From NCBI GenBank assembly GCA_036703985.1, contig DATNQN010000142.1, positions 1 to 46,504 of the forward strand: a stretch of DNA of 46,504 bases. The letters are read 5' to 3'. The translations under genes and the position numbers were made by a program. Origin of the DNA: Leptolyngbyaceae cyanobacterium (GTDB lineage Bacteria > Cyanobacteriota > Cyanobacteriia > Cyanobacteriales > Aerosakkonemataceae). How positions within the stretch are numbered: the first letter of the stretch is position 1; every line of letters starts with the position of its first letter. Shown here one piece after another: positions 31,913-39,982 of the stretch. The notes beneath the pieces were generated by a model. It was not told the origin of the DNA, did not search any database, and saw nothing but the letters and a program-made list of their open reading frames with translations.

Positions 31913-33208
31913 ATGCTATCTCAAACACCCGCTTTATCCGAAACACCCGCCATCATCAAAACATTACGCCACCAAATCGTTTTTATAGGAGGCGGATCTG
32001 CCGGACTTACCACAGCATCTCTATTATTAAAAAAGAACAAATCCCTGGATATTGCCATTATCGAGCCATCGAACAAACAATATTATCAACCCGGTTGGAC
32101 GATGACAAGCGGCGGAGTATTTCAGATTGAAGATACAGTTAGGAATAAACGAGATTTTATCCCATCACAAGCTACATGGATCGAAGACCGAGTGATTAAA
32201 TTAGATCCGGATAACAATGCAGTGATTACCAAAACAGGTATCTTAGTTAAATATGATTACTTAATTGTTTGTCCCGGTATTCAATTAGATTGGCATTTAA
32301 TTAAAGGACTGCCCGAAGCACTAGGCAAAAATGGCGTTACCAGTAACTATTCTCCTCAATACCCATCTTATACATGGGAATTAATTAAAAATTTCTCCGG
32401 TGGCAATGCCTTATTCACCTTTCCCAACACGCCAGTTAAATGTGGTGGTGCGCCGCAAAAAGTCATGTATATGGCAGATGACACCTTCCGCAAAACGGGA
32501 GTTCGCCAGCGCACGAACGTGATGTTTTTCACCCCAGCCACTAAAATGTTTGCGGTTCCAGAATATTCGGAATTATTAGATAAAGTCGTCAAAGAACGGG
32601 AAATCGATGTTAAGTTTCGGCACGACTTGAAAGAAATTAAAGCCGCCACAAAAGAAGCAGTTTTCGATATTTTTGACGATCGAGGTGTTGTTGTCGATGA
32701 AATCACTCACCAATATGAAATGATTCACGTCGCACCGCCCCAAAGCGCTCCTGATTTTATTAAACAAAGTCCTTTAGCAGTACCGGATAGCCCCTACGGT
32801 TGGGTAGATGTGGATAAATACACCCTTCAACACAATCGATATGCCAACGTATTTAGCTTAGGAGATGCTTCTGCATTACCAACTTCCAAAACGGCAGCAG
32901 CAGCACGCAAACAAGCACCGATCGTAGCAGAAAATTTACTAGCTTTAATCAATTCAAAACCTTTATTACATAAGTATGATGGCTATACTTGCTGTCCTTT
33001 AATCACTGGCTATGGCAAGACAATTATGGCCGAATTTAATGGTTATACTGGCACGCCTGTTTGTAGTTTTCCTCTCAATCCAATCAAAGAACGCTGGATT
33101 ATGTGGCAGATGAAAACCACTGTTTTACCTTGGATTTATTGGCATCGAATGCTGAAAGGCGAACAGTTTGAGGGAGATTACATTAAGTTTATGCAGTGGA
33201 AAAATTGA
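31913..33208 (+). CDS. sqr: Sulfide:quinone oxidoreductase (type II-like)
   Basis: The 431-residue product begins its FAD domain with QIVFIGGGSAGLTTASLLLK (21-40). Redox cysteines are present at C177 (NTPVKCGGAPQKV) and C360/C361 (GYTCCPLITGYGK), matching the pair used by mitochondrial-type (type II) SQR. C120 (LIVCPGIQLDW) is additional. The FAD-contact block ANVFSLGDASALPTSKTAAA and the C-terminal amphipathic region (TVLPWIYWHRMLKGE) for membrane attachment are also seen. It oxidises sulfide to a persulfide/polysulfide and reduces plastoquinone at the thylakoid or plasma membrane. The ATG has no clear Shine-Dalgarno. It is divergent from the persulfide dioxygenase and has the operator-bearing promoter at 31764-31797. 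Confidence 0.92.
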   Translation: MLSQTPALSETPAIIKTLRHQIVFIGGGSAGLTTASLLLKKNKSLDIAIIEPSNKQYYQPGWTMTSGGVFQIEDTVRNKRDFIPSQATWIEDRVIKLDPDNNAVITKTGILVKYDYLIVCPGIQLDWHLIKGLPEALGKNGVTSNYSPQYPSYTWELIKNFSGGNALFTFPNTPVKCGGAPQKVMYMADDTFRKTGVRQRTNVMFFTPATKMFAVPEYSELLDKVVKEREIDVKFRHDLKEIKAATKEAVFDIFDDRGVVVDEITHQYEMIHVAPPQSAPDFIKQSPLAVPDSPYGWVDVDKYTLQHNRYANVFSLGDASALPTSKTAAAARKQAPIVAENLLALINSKPLLHKYDGYTCCPLITGYGKTIMAEFNGYTGTPVCSFPLNPIKERWIMWQMKTTVLPWIYWHRMLKGEQFEGDYIKFMQWKN

Positions 33209-33357
33209 GATGAAGGATGAAGTAAAAAGAATTTAATTTTGAATTTTGAATTCTCCACCATATCCCCCTACGAAGAACCTGAATCTTTTGGGAGAAGTAA
33301 AATCTTTCCGTTGGTTTGAAGTTACTGTATCACCGACATTTCAGCCTTGAATTTCTG

Positions 33358-33396
33358 ATAGATTCTGTCATTCCTATAAGGAATGACAGAATCTAT
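33358..33396. other. Perfect 17-bp stem hairpin, 5-nt loop
   Basis: The arms ATAGATTCTGTCATTCC and its exact complement surround TATAA. It lies between the convergent sqr and the hypothetical gene at 33468, about 150 nt after the sqr stop. No T-tract follows, so it is not a classical terminator. It may protect or end the sqr transcript, or be a small inverted-repeat element. Confidence 0.75.
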
Positions 33397-33467
33397 ATGG
33401 GGCAAGAGTTTTAGAATATTTTCTGTTGAAAGTGACAAAAGAGGGGTATTTTCTGCGATCGCACCGC

Positions 33468-33860
33468 TCACCGTACAGTTGGCGGAGATATCGGTGGTGT
33501 TGATGGATATGTAGGAGTTGCAGGCTTTGTTTCAGAAGGTGAAGCAGGTTTAGGTGGATTTGCAGGCGGATTAATCACGCCGTAGGCAGTGCGTCTGTTG
33601 GCCCAATCTTGTGTATTCATCGGATTAGGTAACGCCCCACCAGATTTGAGATGCGCCAGGTAGTTCCACCATTCCGTATAGGTAGCCCAAGGATATTGTC
33701 TTTTAAAGGTGGCAAACTCTTGTTTGCTTGCCTCATCTGCAAAAGTCAAATCAACGCAGTCCAAGAAATTACCTATGCTCCCGCTCATAAATTCGTTCCT
33801 ATCTAGGTAAACACAGCCTGGAAAAAATAGGCCATTTTCACTAGTTCGTTTGCGTGGCAT
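33468..33860 (-). CDS. Hypothetical protein with proline-rich tail (130 aa)
   Basis: The start at ATG 33860 is chosen over a TTG eight codons upstream. The body contains FPGCVYLDRNEFMSGSIGNF then LDCVDLTFADEASKQEFATF and KRQYPWATYTEWWNYLAHLK. Two cysteines and many aromatic residues suggest a compact domain. The last ~40 residues are Pro/Ser/Thr-rich (NPPANPPKPASPSETKPATP onward). No signal peptide is evident. I do not recognise the family. It is convergent with sqr and may simply be an accessory gene. Confidence 0.6.
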   Translation of the reverse strand: MPRKRTSENGLFFPGCVYLDRNEFMSGSIGNFLDCVDLTFADEASKQEFATFKRQYPWATYTEWWNYLAHLKSGGALPNPMNTQDWANRRTAYGVINPPANPPKPASPSETKPATPTYPSTPPISPPTVR

Positions 33861-34114
33861 AAAACCCGGAAATTCCTCGAACAAGACTTAATAAGTAGGA
33901 TGGTATGCAATACTACTCAGGATTTGCATAAAATTGGGGTTTTCGTAGGTTGGATCTCTTTCCCCCACCTCCCCATCCCCCCATCTATTAAATTTTCTCT
34001 GTTCACAATGAAGTAACCCTGCCTACGAGGGTAGGGAAGGCAGGTTAGGTGGAACCTATTACCCTAGCCTATGAACTGTAGAAACAATGCCTATATCATA
34101 AAGCCATAAAAATG

Positions 34115-34153
34115 TTGACACTTTGTAAATATATCGTTACATTAGTTTACAGA
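34115..34153 (+). promoter_or_regulatory. Promoter with HLR1-like (RpaB) element
   Basis: TTGACA (34115-34120), 17 nt, TACATT (34138-34143) lead to the small gene at 34185. Overlapping the -10 is GTTACATT-AG-TTTACAGA (34136-34153), which fits the published high-light regulatory element HLR1, [GT]TTACA[TA][TA]NN[GT]TTACA[TA][TA], at all but one position. RpaB bound over the -10 normally represses such genes in low light. This suits the light-harvesting-like product. Confidence 0.65.
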
Positions 34154-34184
34154 GAGTAACAGAGCGACAGAGCGAGGAAAAAAA

Positions 34185-34352
34185 ATGTATACGATCGACG
34201 AAAAAGGCATTCTGAACAACTACGCAGTTGAACCTCCCATCTACTACGCACAGTACCCTTCACCAGAACAACAACAGCGTTATCTTCTGCAAGGTGCAAC
34301 CGCTATTTTGTTCGTTAGCGTATTAGTCTTAACCGCATTTGGTATTAGCTAA
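34185..34352 (+). CDS. Ssl1498-family light-harvesting-like protein (55 aa)
   Basis: It begins MYTIDEKGILNNYAVEPPIY, then YAQYPSPEQQQRYLLQGATA, then a single hydrophobic helix ILFVSVLVLTAFGIS. The pattern MYTxDEKGILNNxAxEPxxYxAxYPSPEqQrrY..qGA is that of the small thylakoid one-helix Ssl1498-type proteins. GAGG 8 nt before the ATG is the ribosome site, the promoter at 34115 carries an HLR1-like box, and a terminator follows at 34416. It is thus a monocistronic gene, probably induced by light stress. The biochemical role is unproven. Confidence 0.88.
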   Translation: MYTIDEKGILNNYAVEPPIYYAQYPSPEQQQRYLLQGATAILFVSVLVLTAFGIS

Positions 34353-34415
34353 AGATTTAAAAGTTTTTTATCTCAGTGATTGGCATCTAAACATTTCGGA
34401 ATTCTCCCAGCCTCG

Positions 34416-34438
34416 CCCCGGTAAAAGCCGGGGTTTTT
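34416..34438 (+). terminator. Rho-independent terminator
   Basis: CCCCGG (34416-34421), loop TAAAAG, CCGGGG (34428-34433), then five T's. It lies 64 nt after the stop of the Ssl1498-like gene. It may be flanked by weaker pairing, but it is a standard terminator. Confidence 0.88.
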
Positions 34439-34470
34439 ACTTATTTTCAGAAATTTTCAAATAAAGAAAG

Positions 34471-34513
34471 TACAGAAAAACCCGCTTTCTTCAAAAAACC
34501 ATGTTTTTCTGTA
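34471..34513. repeat. Diverged AGAAACCCGG-type palindrome
   Basis: TACAGAAAAACCCGCTTTCT and AAAAAACCATGTTTTTCTGT are imperfectly complementary arms around TC. This is an enlarged, mutated relative of the repeat at 14747 and 28922. It sits just beyond the 3' end of the NDH-2 gene (minus strand). Confidence 0.6.
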
Positions 34514-34554
34514 CTTCATCCGTCTATAAACCTAAAATCTTCAATTTCAAATCG

Positions 34555-35916
34555 CTAAACTTTTACAGGAGATTTACTTTGAGTTGGTGCATAATAATCT
34601 CCTTGGGCATCAACTCCCACCCTACCAATTGATTCGTCACCTGTAATCAAACGCGCACCTCGTTTGCGGGTGAAATAATTCCACGCCCATTGAATCATCA
34701 CGACTAATTTGTTGTCAAATTCAATCAAATAGTAAATGTGAACGAATACCCAAATCAGCCAAGCTATAAAACCGGATAATTTTACGTAGCCCAAGTTAAC
34801 AACCGCCGCATTTCTACCAATCACGGCTAAACTACCAGTATCAACATAATGAAAGGCGGGAATAGTTTGTTCGGAAAGGCGCTGTTTGATTAATTTGGCG
34901 ACATATTCTCCTTGTTTCATCGCTACCGAAGCAATTCCTGGTAGCGGTTTCCCATTTTGATGGGAAAAGTTCGCTAAATCCCCGATGACAAAAATATTGG
35001 GATAACCCGCTATACTCAAGTCGGATTCGACTACGACGCGCCCTACTCTGTCTAGTTCTACCCCCGTGCGTTGGGCTAACACTTTTCCCATCGGGGAAGC
35101 TTTTACGCCAGCCGCCCATAATATCGTGCGGGCGGGAATTTGTTCGATATTATCCCCTTGCTTCATGGTTACTATGTTGTCATCAATATTAGTAACAAGG
35201 GTTTTTGTTTGGACGGTAACGCCTAATTTTTGCAGGGATTTTTCGGCTTTTTCTGATAGTTCTGGCGGATAAGGAGGCAAAATGCGATCCATTCCTTCTA
35301 GTAACAAAATTTTGGTTTCGGTGGTGTCGATGTCGCGGAAATCTTTTTTGAGGGTGCTGTAGGCAAGTTCTGCGATCGCACCTGCTAATTCTACACCCGT
35401 CGGCCCTCCTCCCACAATCACGAAAGTCAACCAAGCACGGCGTTTTTCTAAATCTGGTTCTTTTTCTGCCGCTTCAAAGGCTAAAAAAATGCGCCGCCGA
35501 ATTTCTAGGGCATTTTCGATCGTTTTCAAGCCCGGTGCAACTCTTTCCCAGCCGTCATTACCAAAATAGTGGTGGCTGACGCCAGTGGCAATAATTAAAC
35601 TATCATAAGTCAACTCGCCACTATTAGTAATTACTTTCTGCTCTTGGGGGTCAATATCTTTTACTTCTGCCAGTAAAACTTTTGTATTCTCGTTTTTACT
35701 CAATACAGCACGAAGAGGAGAAGAAATATCCGCAGGCGACAAGCTCCCCGTTGCTACTTGATAAAGTAGTGGTTGAAACAAATGAAAGTTGCGTCGATCG
35801 ACTAAAGTTACTTTCACGGAGGCACGGCAAAGTGCTTGGGCAGCATAAAGTCCGCCAAAGCCGCCACCGACAATTACGATATGATGAGGAGACTGTTTTT
35901 CTGCTACGTCTATCAT
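34555..35916 (-). CDS. ndb: Type II NADH:quinone oxidoreductase (NDH-2)
   Basis: The 453-residue product has the two dinucleotide folds of NDH-2: HIVIVGGGFGGLYAAQALCR (12-31) for FAD and TFVIVGGGPTGVELAGAIAE (about 165-184) for NADH. ANFSHQNGKPLPGIASVAMK is the FAD-contact block. A C-terminal hydrophobic, membrane-anchoring region follows (LSGFIAWLIWVFVHIYYLIE). It transfers electrons from NAD(P)H to plastoquinone without pumping protons. AGGA 10 nt before the ATG supports the start. In this neighbourhood it could share the quinone pool with SQR. Alternatively it is an ordinary housekeeping gene. Confidence 0.92.
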   Translation of the reverse strand: MIDVAEKQSPHHIVIVGGGFGGLYAAQALCRASVKVTLVDRRNFHLFQPLLYQVATGSLSPADISSPLRAVLSKNENTKVLLAEVKDIDPQEQKVITNSGELTYDSLIIATGVSHHYFGNDGWERVAPGLKTIENALEIRRRIFLAFEAAEKEPDLEKRRAWLTFVIVGGGPTGVELAGAIAELAYSTLKKDFRDIDTTETKILLLEGMDRILPPYPPELSEKAEKSLQKLGVTVQTKTLVTNIDDNIVTMKQGDNIEQIPARTILWAAGVKASPMGKVLAQRTGVELDRVGRVVVESDLSIAGYPNIFVIGDLANFSHQNGKPLPGIASVAMKQGEYVAKLIKQRLSEQTIPAFHYVDTGSLAVIGRNAAVVNLGYVKLSGFIAWLIWVFVHIYYLIEFDNKLVVMIQWAWNYFTRKRGARLITGDESIGRVGVDAQGDYYAPTQSKSPVKV

Positions 35917-36122
35917 ATGTGAAGAGTTCCTTTATTTAAGTTTGTCAGTGGCTTGTGAAAACAAACCTTTTTTATATTAGCGATGCTTTATTTTTAATGC
36001 GGACTAATCCGAGCAGGTGTAGCGCTGGCTACAACGGTATTATTTTTAATAATACTTCTCTCAAAAGATATATTTTTTAGGCAATCCAAAAATTAGATTT
36101 ATGTCGATGGGGTAGTAGGTAC

Positions 36123-36226
36123 TATAGCGATCCTAAATAAATTGCGAACAACTAAACCCCTCCCAACCCTCCCCTTACCAAGGAGAGGGCTAGGGTGGGG
36201 TTGATTATTTAAATTGGATCGCTATA
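36123..36226. mobile_element. 104-bp MITE-like element, copy 1
   Basis: It is bounded by perfect 11-bp terminal inverted repeats TATAGCGATCC / GGATCGCTATA. The middle holds CCCCTCCCAACCCTCCCCTT and GAGAGGGCTAGGGTGGGG, which can pair. It has the same length and order as the element at 37470-37573 but the opposite orientation. Ends beginning with TA suggest a TA target site, as for IS630/mariner-type MITEs. It carries no gene. Confidence 0.78.
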
Positions 36227-36774
36227 AGTAGTGGATTGGTTTTTTAGTATGTAGTATCTGGTAAATATTATCCATTACTACTGATTCCCCATTCCTCAAA
36301 AGCTTGTTGCTACAGTAAATAGTGCAATAAGGCTTTTATGGATAAGAAAAAAAGCGTGTAAGATTGGCTTATCCGCCTTTTTCTACTAATGAGTTGTTTC
36401 CGCTACTTTTTACTACCAAATTGAGTTAATATAAGTAAGTTTACTGAATTGCTGGCGTTTGAGATTGTTAGCAGTATGCCATCATATCAAAAGCTAGATT
36501 AATCTTTAATTTAAGTAGAAATAAAGTATATAGACGAGCTTGTATAACCTTTAATGGAGCGGTACGTAATTTCTCGATATAAAAGCAAATTATCATTAAA
36601 AAAGGGCTGCTATCTAGCACTAGGGATAGACGCGGCCCTGGTAATAAATCCACAATTACTAGTATGCCATTGAATTGATTAAATTGAACAATTTAAATGA
36701 GAACTTATATCTCGTTTCCATAGGCAAGAAAAAGGAGCGTGCATTCACACTTTCACGCACGCGGATCGTCTTTT
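36227..36774. other. Non-coding, AT-rich interval
   Basis: About 550 nt lie between MITE copy 1 and the small gene at 36775. Only a doubtful 61-codon minus-strand frame (36468-36653) is present, without a Shine-Dalgarno or recognisable sequence. I see no RNA gene or clear promoter. Confidence 0.5.
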
Positions 36775-37026
36775 TTAAGGTAAAACTCTGGTAGGTGATT
36801 TGGTTATATGGGATGAGTTCGGTATAACTTCCAGATGAACTGGCTGAGCGAGAGAGACAGTGGAAACCAAGTTTTCATTAACCATATTGCGTGCTTTATC
36901 TTTAATAGTCTTGAGTACCAGACGAACTACCCAAGGGGAAAGTTGGGGATTAGCGTCAATTTCAGCGATCAGAGCATCCAAATCATTGATAATTGCGATC
37001 GTGGGGAAGTCAATCTCTTTGTGCAT
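36775..37026 (-). CDS. Small hypothetical protein (83 aa)
   Basis: It begins MHKEIDFPTIAIINDLDALI, then AEIDANPQLSPWVVRLVLKT and IKDKARNMV, a mostly helical domain. The tail NSSHITKSPTRVLP is likely disordered. AGAG about 12 nt before the ATG is a weak ribosome site. There are no cysteines and no membrane segment. It lies between the two inverted MITE copies. I do not recognise the family, though the composition looks genuine. Confidence 0.55.
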   Translation of the reverse strand: MHKEIDFPTIAIINDLDALIAEIDANPQLSPWVVRLVLKTIKDKARNMVNENLVSTVSLAQPVHLEVIPNSSHITKSPTRVLP

Positions 37027-37469
37027 AAATTTAACTCTCTGTTCTAAGTGTTTCCGTGCTTTTTTTTAAAGTAAAAAATTTTGCTCGGCTTTTTGTCGAT
37101 CGGTGTGTCACTCTCTGATGTGACTGTTTTGCCTAATGTCACAGCCTACTGAGAGCTTCCCAAAATTCCGCTGCGGATTGGTTGTAGCGCTTTTAGCAGC
37201 AGAGGCCATCTACTCTACTAGTGGACGATCGGCTAACCGTCACACTGTTTCCCCAAGAGTGACTATTTTAGTACGGGACTCTCGAACAGGGAGAAAAATT
37301 AGTGATGCGCCGAAAGTGAATAGGTAACAAAAAAGAAAATCAAGAAAATGTGTTTTTTGAAAAGACTCTGGTATGTTCGTAGCAGCAAAGACCCTAACCA
37401 TTCAGTTCTAATAGATCTGGAATCCAGGTGGCCTCACCCATCTGTACGAATTAATAGGTATGGTCAATA

Positions 37470-37573
37470 TATAGCCATCCTATTTGAGTAATGAACCCCA
37501 CCCTAGCCCTCCCCTTACCAAGGGGAGGGTTGGGAGGGGTCTAGTTGTTCGCAATTCATTTAGGATGGCTATA
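37470..37573. mobile_element. 104-bp MITE-like element, copy 2 (inverted)
   Basis: The terminal repeats are TATAGCCATCC / GGATGGCTATA. Reverse-complemented, it follows copy 1 (36123-36226) over its whole length with roughly 85-90% identity by eye. It ends 20 nt before the adenylate cyclase ATG, so it forms most of that gene's leader or promoter region. Confidence 0.78.
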
Positions 37574-37593
37574 AAACCTGAGTTGGAAAAAAA

Positions 37594-38919
37594 ATGCAGC
37601 TACTATCGTTGAGTAAAACCCAGTTAACTTCCTTAATTGGAAAGCTAATGGGTAAAGACCCACAAACTCAGGCACAGATAACTGATTACGATATTTGGCG
37701 GCGTAAATTCCTGCAAAAACGCCTGCGCTTGGGTTTAAGGGTGGCGTTTTGTGCTTTTTTAAGTTTTATCATTTTGCAACTCAGAAACTTTCTGGTCAGA
37801 CCAGAACATTTTCGACCCTTAGCTTTAACGGTGCATCTGGCTGTAGAAGTTACTCTGTCGATCTGTTTGCTATTCCTGAGAACTCCTCAAGGGCGCAATT
37901 CTCCCGGTTGGGTATTGCTGGCTTTTTGTTGGTCTATGACGATTATTCCGTCTTTTATACTTACCACCGCTAACCATAGTTTAGAACCGGATATTCTTGG
38001 TTGGCCTTTGGCGTTTTTCGGGATGGCTACTTTAATCCCCGTTCGTTGGTGGTTGCACTTGTTGTCTCAGTTGGGGGTATTTGCTTATTATTTCGGGATG
38101 CAATTGGTGTTGGGGAAACCCGCTGTTATGCCAGCGCCTTGGTTGAACCAAGCTTTGTTATATTTATTTTTGTTTTGGATTTGTTTTATTTGTAATTTAT
38201 CGGTTTACTTGTACGAGCGTTTGCAAAAAGCTGAATTTAAGGCTCGTCGGCAGATGGAAATCGCTTACGAACAATTAGCAGTAGAACAGGCGCAGTCCGA
38301 GCGTTTGTTACTGAATGTTTTGCCTCGATCGATCGCCGATCGATTGAAGCAGTCTACTACCACTACTTTGGCAGAACAGTTTCCGGAAGCTTCGGTTTTG
38401 TTTGCTGATATTGTTGGTTTTACTCAGCTATCGACTCGCATCCCGCCTACGGAAATGGTGGAGTTGCTCAACCAAATTTTTTCTTTGTTTGACCAATTGG
38501 CAGAAAAACACGATTTGGAAAAGATTAAGACGATCGGAGATGCTTATTTGGTGGTGGCTGGTCTGCCGATTCCTCGAACGGATCACGCACGGGCGATCGC
38601 GGATATGGCGCTGGATATGCAAAAAGCCTTAGCTGAATTCAATATTGTAGCGGGTCAAGACTTTCGGATCAGGATCGGGATCAATACCGGCCCAGTAGTG
38701 GCTGGGGTGATCGGCTTGAAAAAGTTTATTTACGATTTGTGGGGAGACACTGTAAATATTGCCAGCCGCATGGAATCCCACGGTTTGCCGGATTGCATTC
38801 AAGTCACCAGCGAAGTTTACGAACTATTGAAAGAGGAATATATTTTTCAGGAACGGGGAGTAATCAGTGTCAAAGGCAGGGGAGAGATGACTACTTATCT
38901 AATGCTGGGGAAACGTTAA
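37594..38919 (+). CDS. Membrane-bound class III adenylate cyclase
   Basis: The protein has 441 residues. Residues about 45-205 hold about six hydrophobic helices (e.g. VAFCAFLSFIILQL, LLYLFLFWICFICNLSVYLY). A helical linker follows (RRQMEIAYEQLAVEQAQSER, NVLPRSIADRL), then the class III cyclase domain at about 262-441. Metal aspartates are D272 (FADIVGF) and D316 (IGDAYLVV). The purine-specifying pair K312 (KIKTIGD) and D381 (YDLWGDTVN) indicates ATP over GTP. The transition-state residues N388 and R392 (VNIASRM) are present, so the enzyme should be active, forming cAMP in the cytosol. The closest upstream DNA is a MITE copy. CRP-like sites follow downstream at 39083. Confidence 0.92.
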   Translation: MQLLSLSKTQLTSLIGKLMGKDPQTQAQITDYDIWRRKFLQKRLRLGLRVAFCAFLSFIILQLRNFLVRPEHFRPLALTVHLAVEVTLSICLLFLRTPQGRNSPGWVLLAFCWSMTIIPSFILTTANHSLEPDILGWPLAFFGMATLIPVRWWLHLLSQLGVFAYYFGMQLVLGKPAVMPAPWLNQALLYLFLFWICFICNLSVYLYERLQKAEFKARRQMEIAYEQLAVEQAQSERLLLNVLPRSIADRLKQSTTTTLAEQFPEASVLFADIVGFTQLSTRIPPTEMVELLNQIFSLFDQLAEKHDLEKIKTIGDAYLVVAGLPIPRTDHARAIADMALDMQKALAEFNIVAGQDFRIRIGINTGPVVAGVIGLKKFIYDLWGDTVNIASRMESHGLPDCIQVTSEVYELLKEEYIFQERGVISVKGRGEMTTYLMLGKR

Positions 38920-39082
38920 GAATTGGTGAGGGCAGTTCCCCCTCATCCCTTTACTATTTGCTTGGGCTACTATCAGCTGGTGAAAGAGTATCAGTGTAAT
39001 TGCTGCTCTACTTTAAAGTTTTGATGGAGAAAGAGACCGACAGATCGGGAAACATACACAGATTGGGCATTCATTGGGTTTA

Positions 39083-39121
39083 TGTGATTCAAATCACATC
39101 CGTATAATGACTTAGATCACA
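39083..39121 (+). promoter_or_regulatory. CRP-like boxes around a -10 element
   Basis: TGTGATTCAAATCACA (39083-39098) is 14/16 palindromic and matches the cyanobacterial SYCRP1/CRP consensus TGTGA-N6-TCACA exactly. TATAAT follows at 39103-39108, and a weaker half-conserved box AATGACTTAGATCACA lies at 39106-39121. The first box occupies the -35 to -15 region, a location that normally gives repression. The controlled gene would be 39222-39437. Confidence 0.7.
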
Positions 39122-39221
39122 AAAAAAATCCGTAATTCTCACAGGATATTTATCGGATCGATCGCTGGTCGATCGAGAGAAAATACTGCATATTAGAGTT
39201 GTGGAATTCAAGGATTTAACC

Positions 39222-39437
39222 ATGTCTCCAGTTAACCTACTTCCCGGTGCTATTTCTGAAATCCTTGTTTCTGTTAGTGACACGGGAGTTCTTACTTTAG
39301 CTGACCGTTACGGGCTGTTGGCTGCTACTTTAGATGAATCCTTAGATGAAGAAGATAGAAGCTCTGTAAACAGACTGCTCAGAGCAGTGATGAAAGGACG
39401 GGTCAAGTTAGTCGCTGACATTTCAGCAGCTGGCTAA
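39222..39437 (+). CDS. Small conserved cyanobacterial protein (71 aa)
   Basis: It reads MSPVNLLPGAISEILVSVSD, then TGVLTLADRYGLLAATLDES, then LDEEDRSSVNRLLRAVMKGR. AAGGA 8 nt before the ATG at 39222 selects this start over one seven codons upstream. I recognise it as a widespread cyanobacterial hypothetical with the conserved LADRYGL(L/M)A and RLLRAV..GR blocks. The function is not known to me. Two CRP-like boxes and a TATAAT lie about 100-140 nt upstream, so cAMP control is plausible. Confidence 0.78.
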   Translation: MSPVNLLPGAISEILVSVSDTGVLTLADRYGLLAATLDESLDEEDRSSVNRLLRAVMKGRVKLVADISAAG

Positions 39438-39673
39438 TTAAAAATTACCGAGTGTATCTACTGATAAGTTAATGGAATAGAACAATTAGCGATCGAAATT
39501 ACCTTGACTGAAATGCCTCCTCACTCTTCAACAAGGAAAACACGCAGATAACGCGATCGCTTAAGTAGCTAGCTAATTATTTTCGGTAAATTAGGTATTT
39601 ATTTTTTAGCTATAGAGAAAACAGATAGGAAACAAATTTTACGGTCTGCCCATTTCTAAGTCTCAAGTAATAG

Positions 39674-39982
39674 TTATTTACTCGTCACGTTAGTAGTTTG
39701 CAAAGTAGATACGGGTTTTACCACGCCCTCTTTCGGTTGATGGAAAGAGCCTAACGTACACAGGATCACTACCACGATCGTGAATAAGATATGAGGACAG
39801 ACCTGTTTTTTGGCCGCTAATTTTGGCTGGCAGGTTGCCAAAGCTTGAGTTTCCGGTTTGCGATCGGCTACTTCCAACACCTCAGGCTCTACATAAGGCT
39901 GTAAAGACTGGCGATAGATAGTGGAAATACATAAATTAGAGGAAACAGCATCTCTCGTTTTCATTTCAGATGCAAGACCCAT
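39674..39982 (-). CDS. Hypothetical single-pass membrane protein (102 aa)
   Basis: AAGGG 8 nt before the ATG at 39982 supports the start. Residues about 1-62 are soluble (STIYRQSLQPYVEPEVLEVA). HILFTIVVVILCTLGSF (about 64-80) is one membrane helix. A short tail (GVVKPVSTLQTTNVTSK) follows. No family is recognised. It is monocistronic, convergent with the gene at 39222, and separated from it by about 235 nt in which I see no other feature. Confidence 0.6.
   Translation of the reverse strand: MGLASEMKTRDAVSSNLCISTIYRQSLQPYVEPEVLEVADRKPETQALATCQPKLAAKKQVCPHILFTIVVVILCTLGSFHQPKEGVVKPVSTLQTTNVTSK

Noticed and set aside
36468-36653. 61-codon minus-strand frame in the MITE-flanked interval
   Set aside because: No Shine-Dalgarno, no family resemblance, and hydrophobic low-complexity composition typical of AT-rich non-coding DNA.
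37136-37327. 63-codon plus-strand frame before the adenylate cyclase
   Set aside because: It has a short hydrophobic stretch but no ribosome site and an ending typical of chance translation (RDSRTGRKISDAPKVNR). It cannot be supported as a gene, though it is not excluded.
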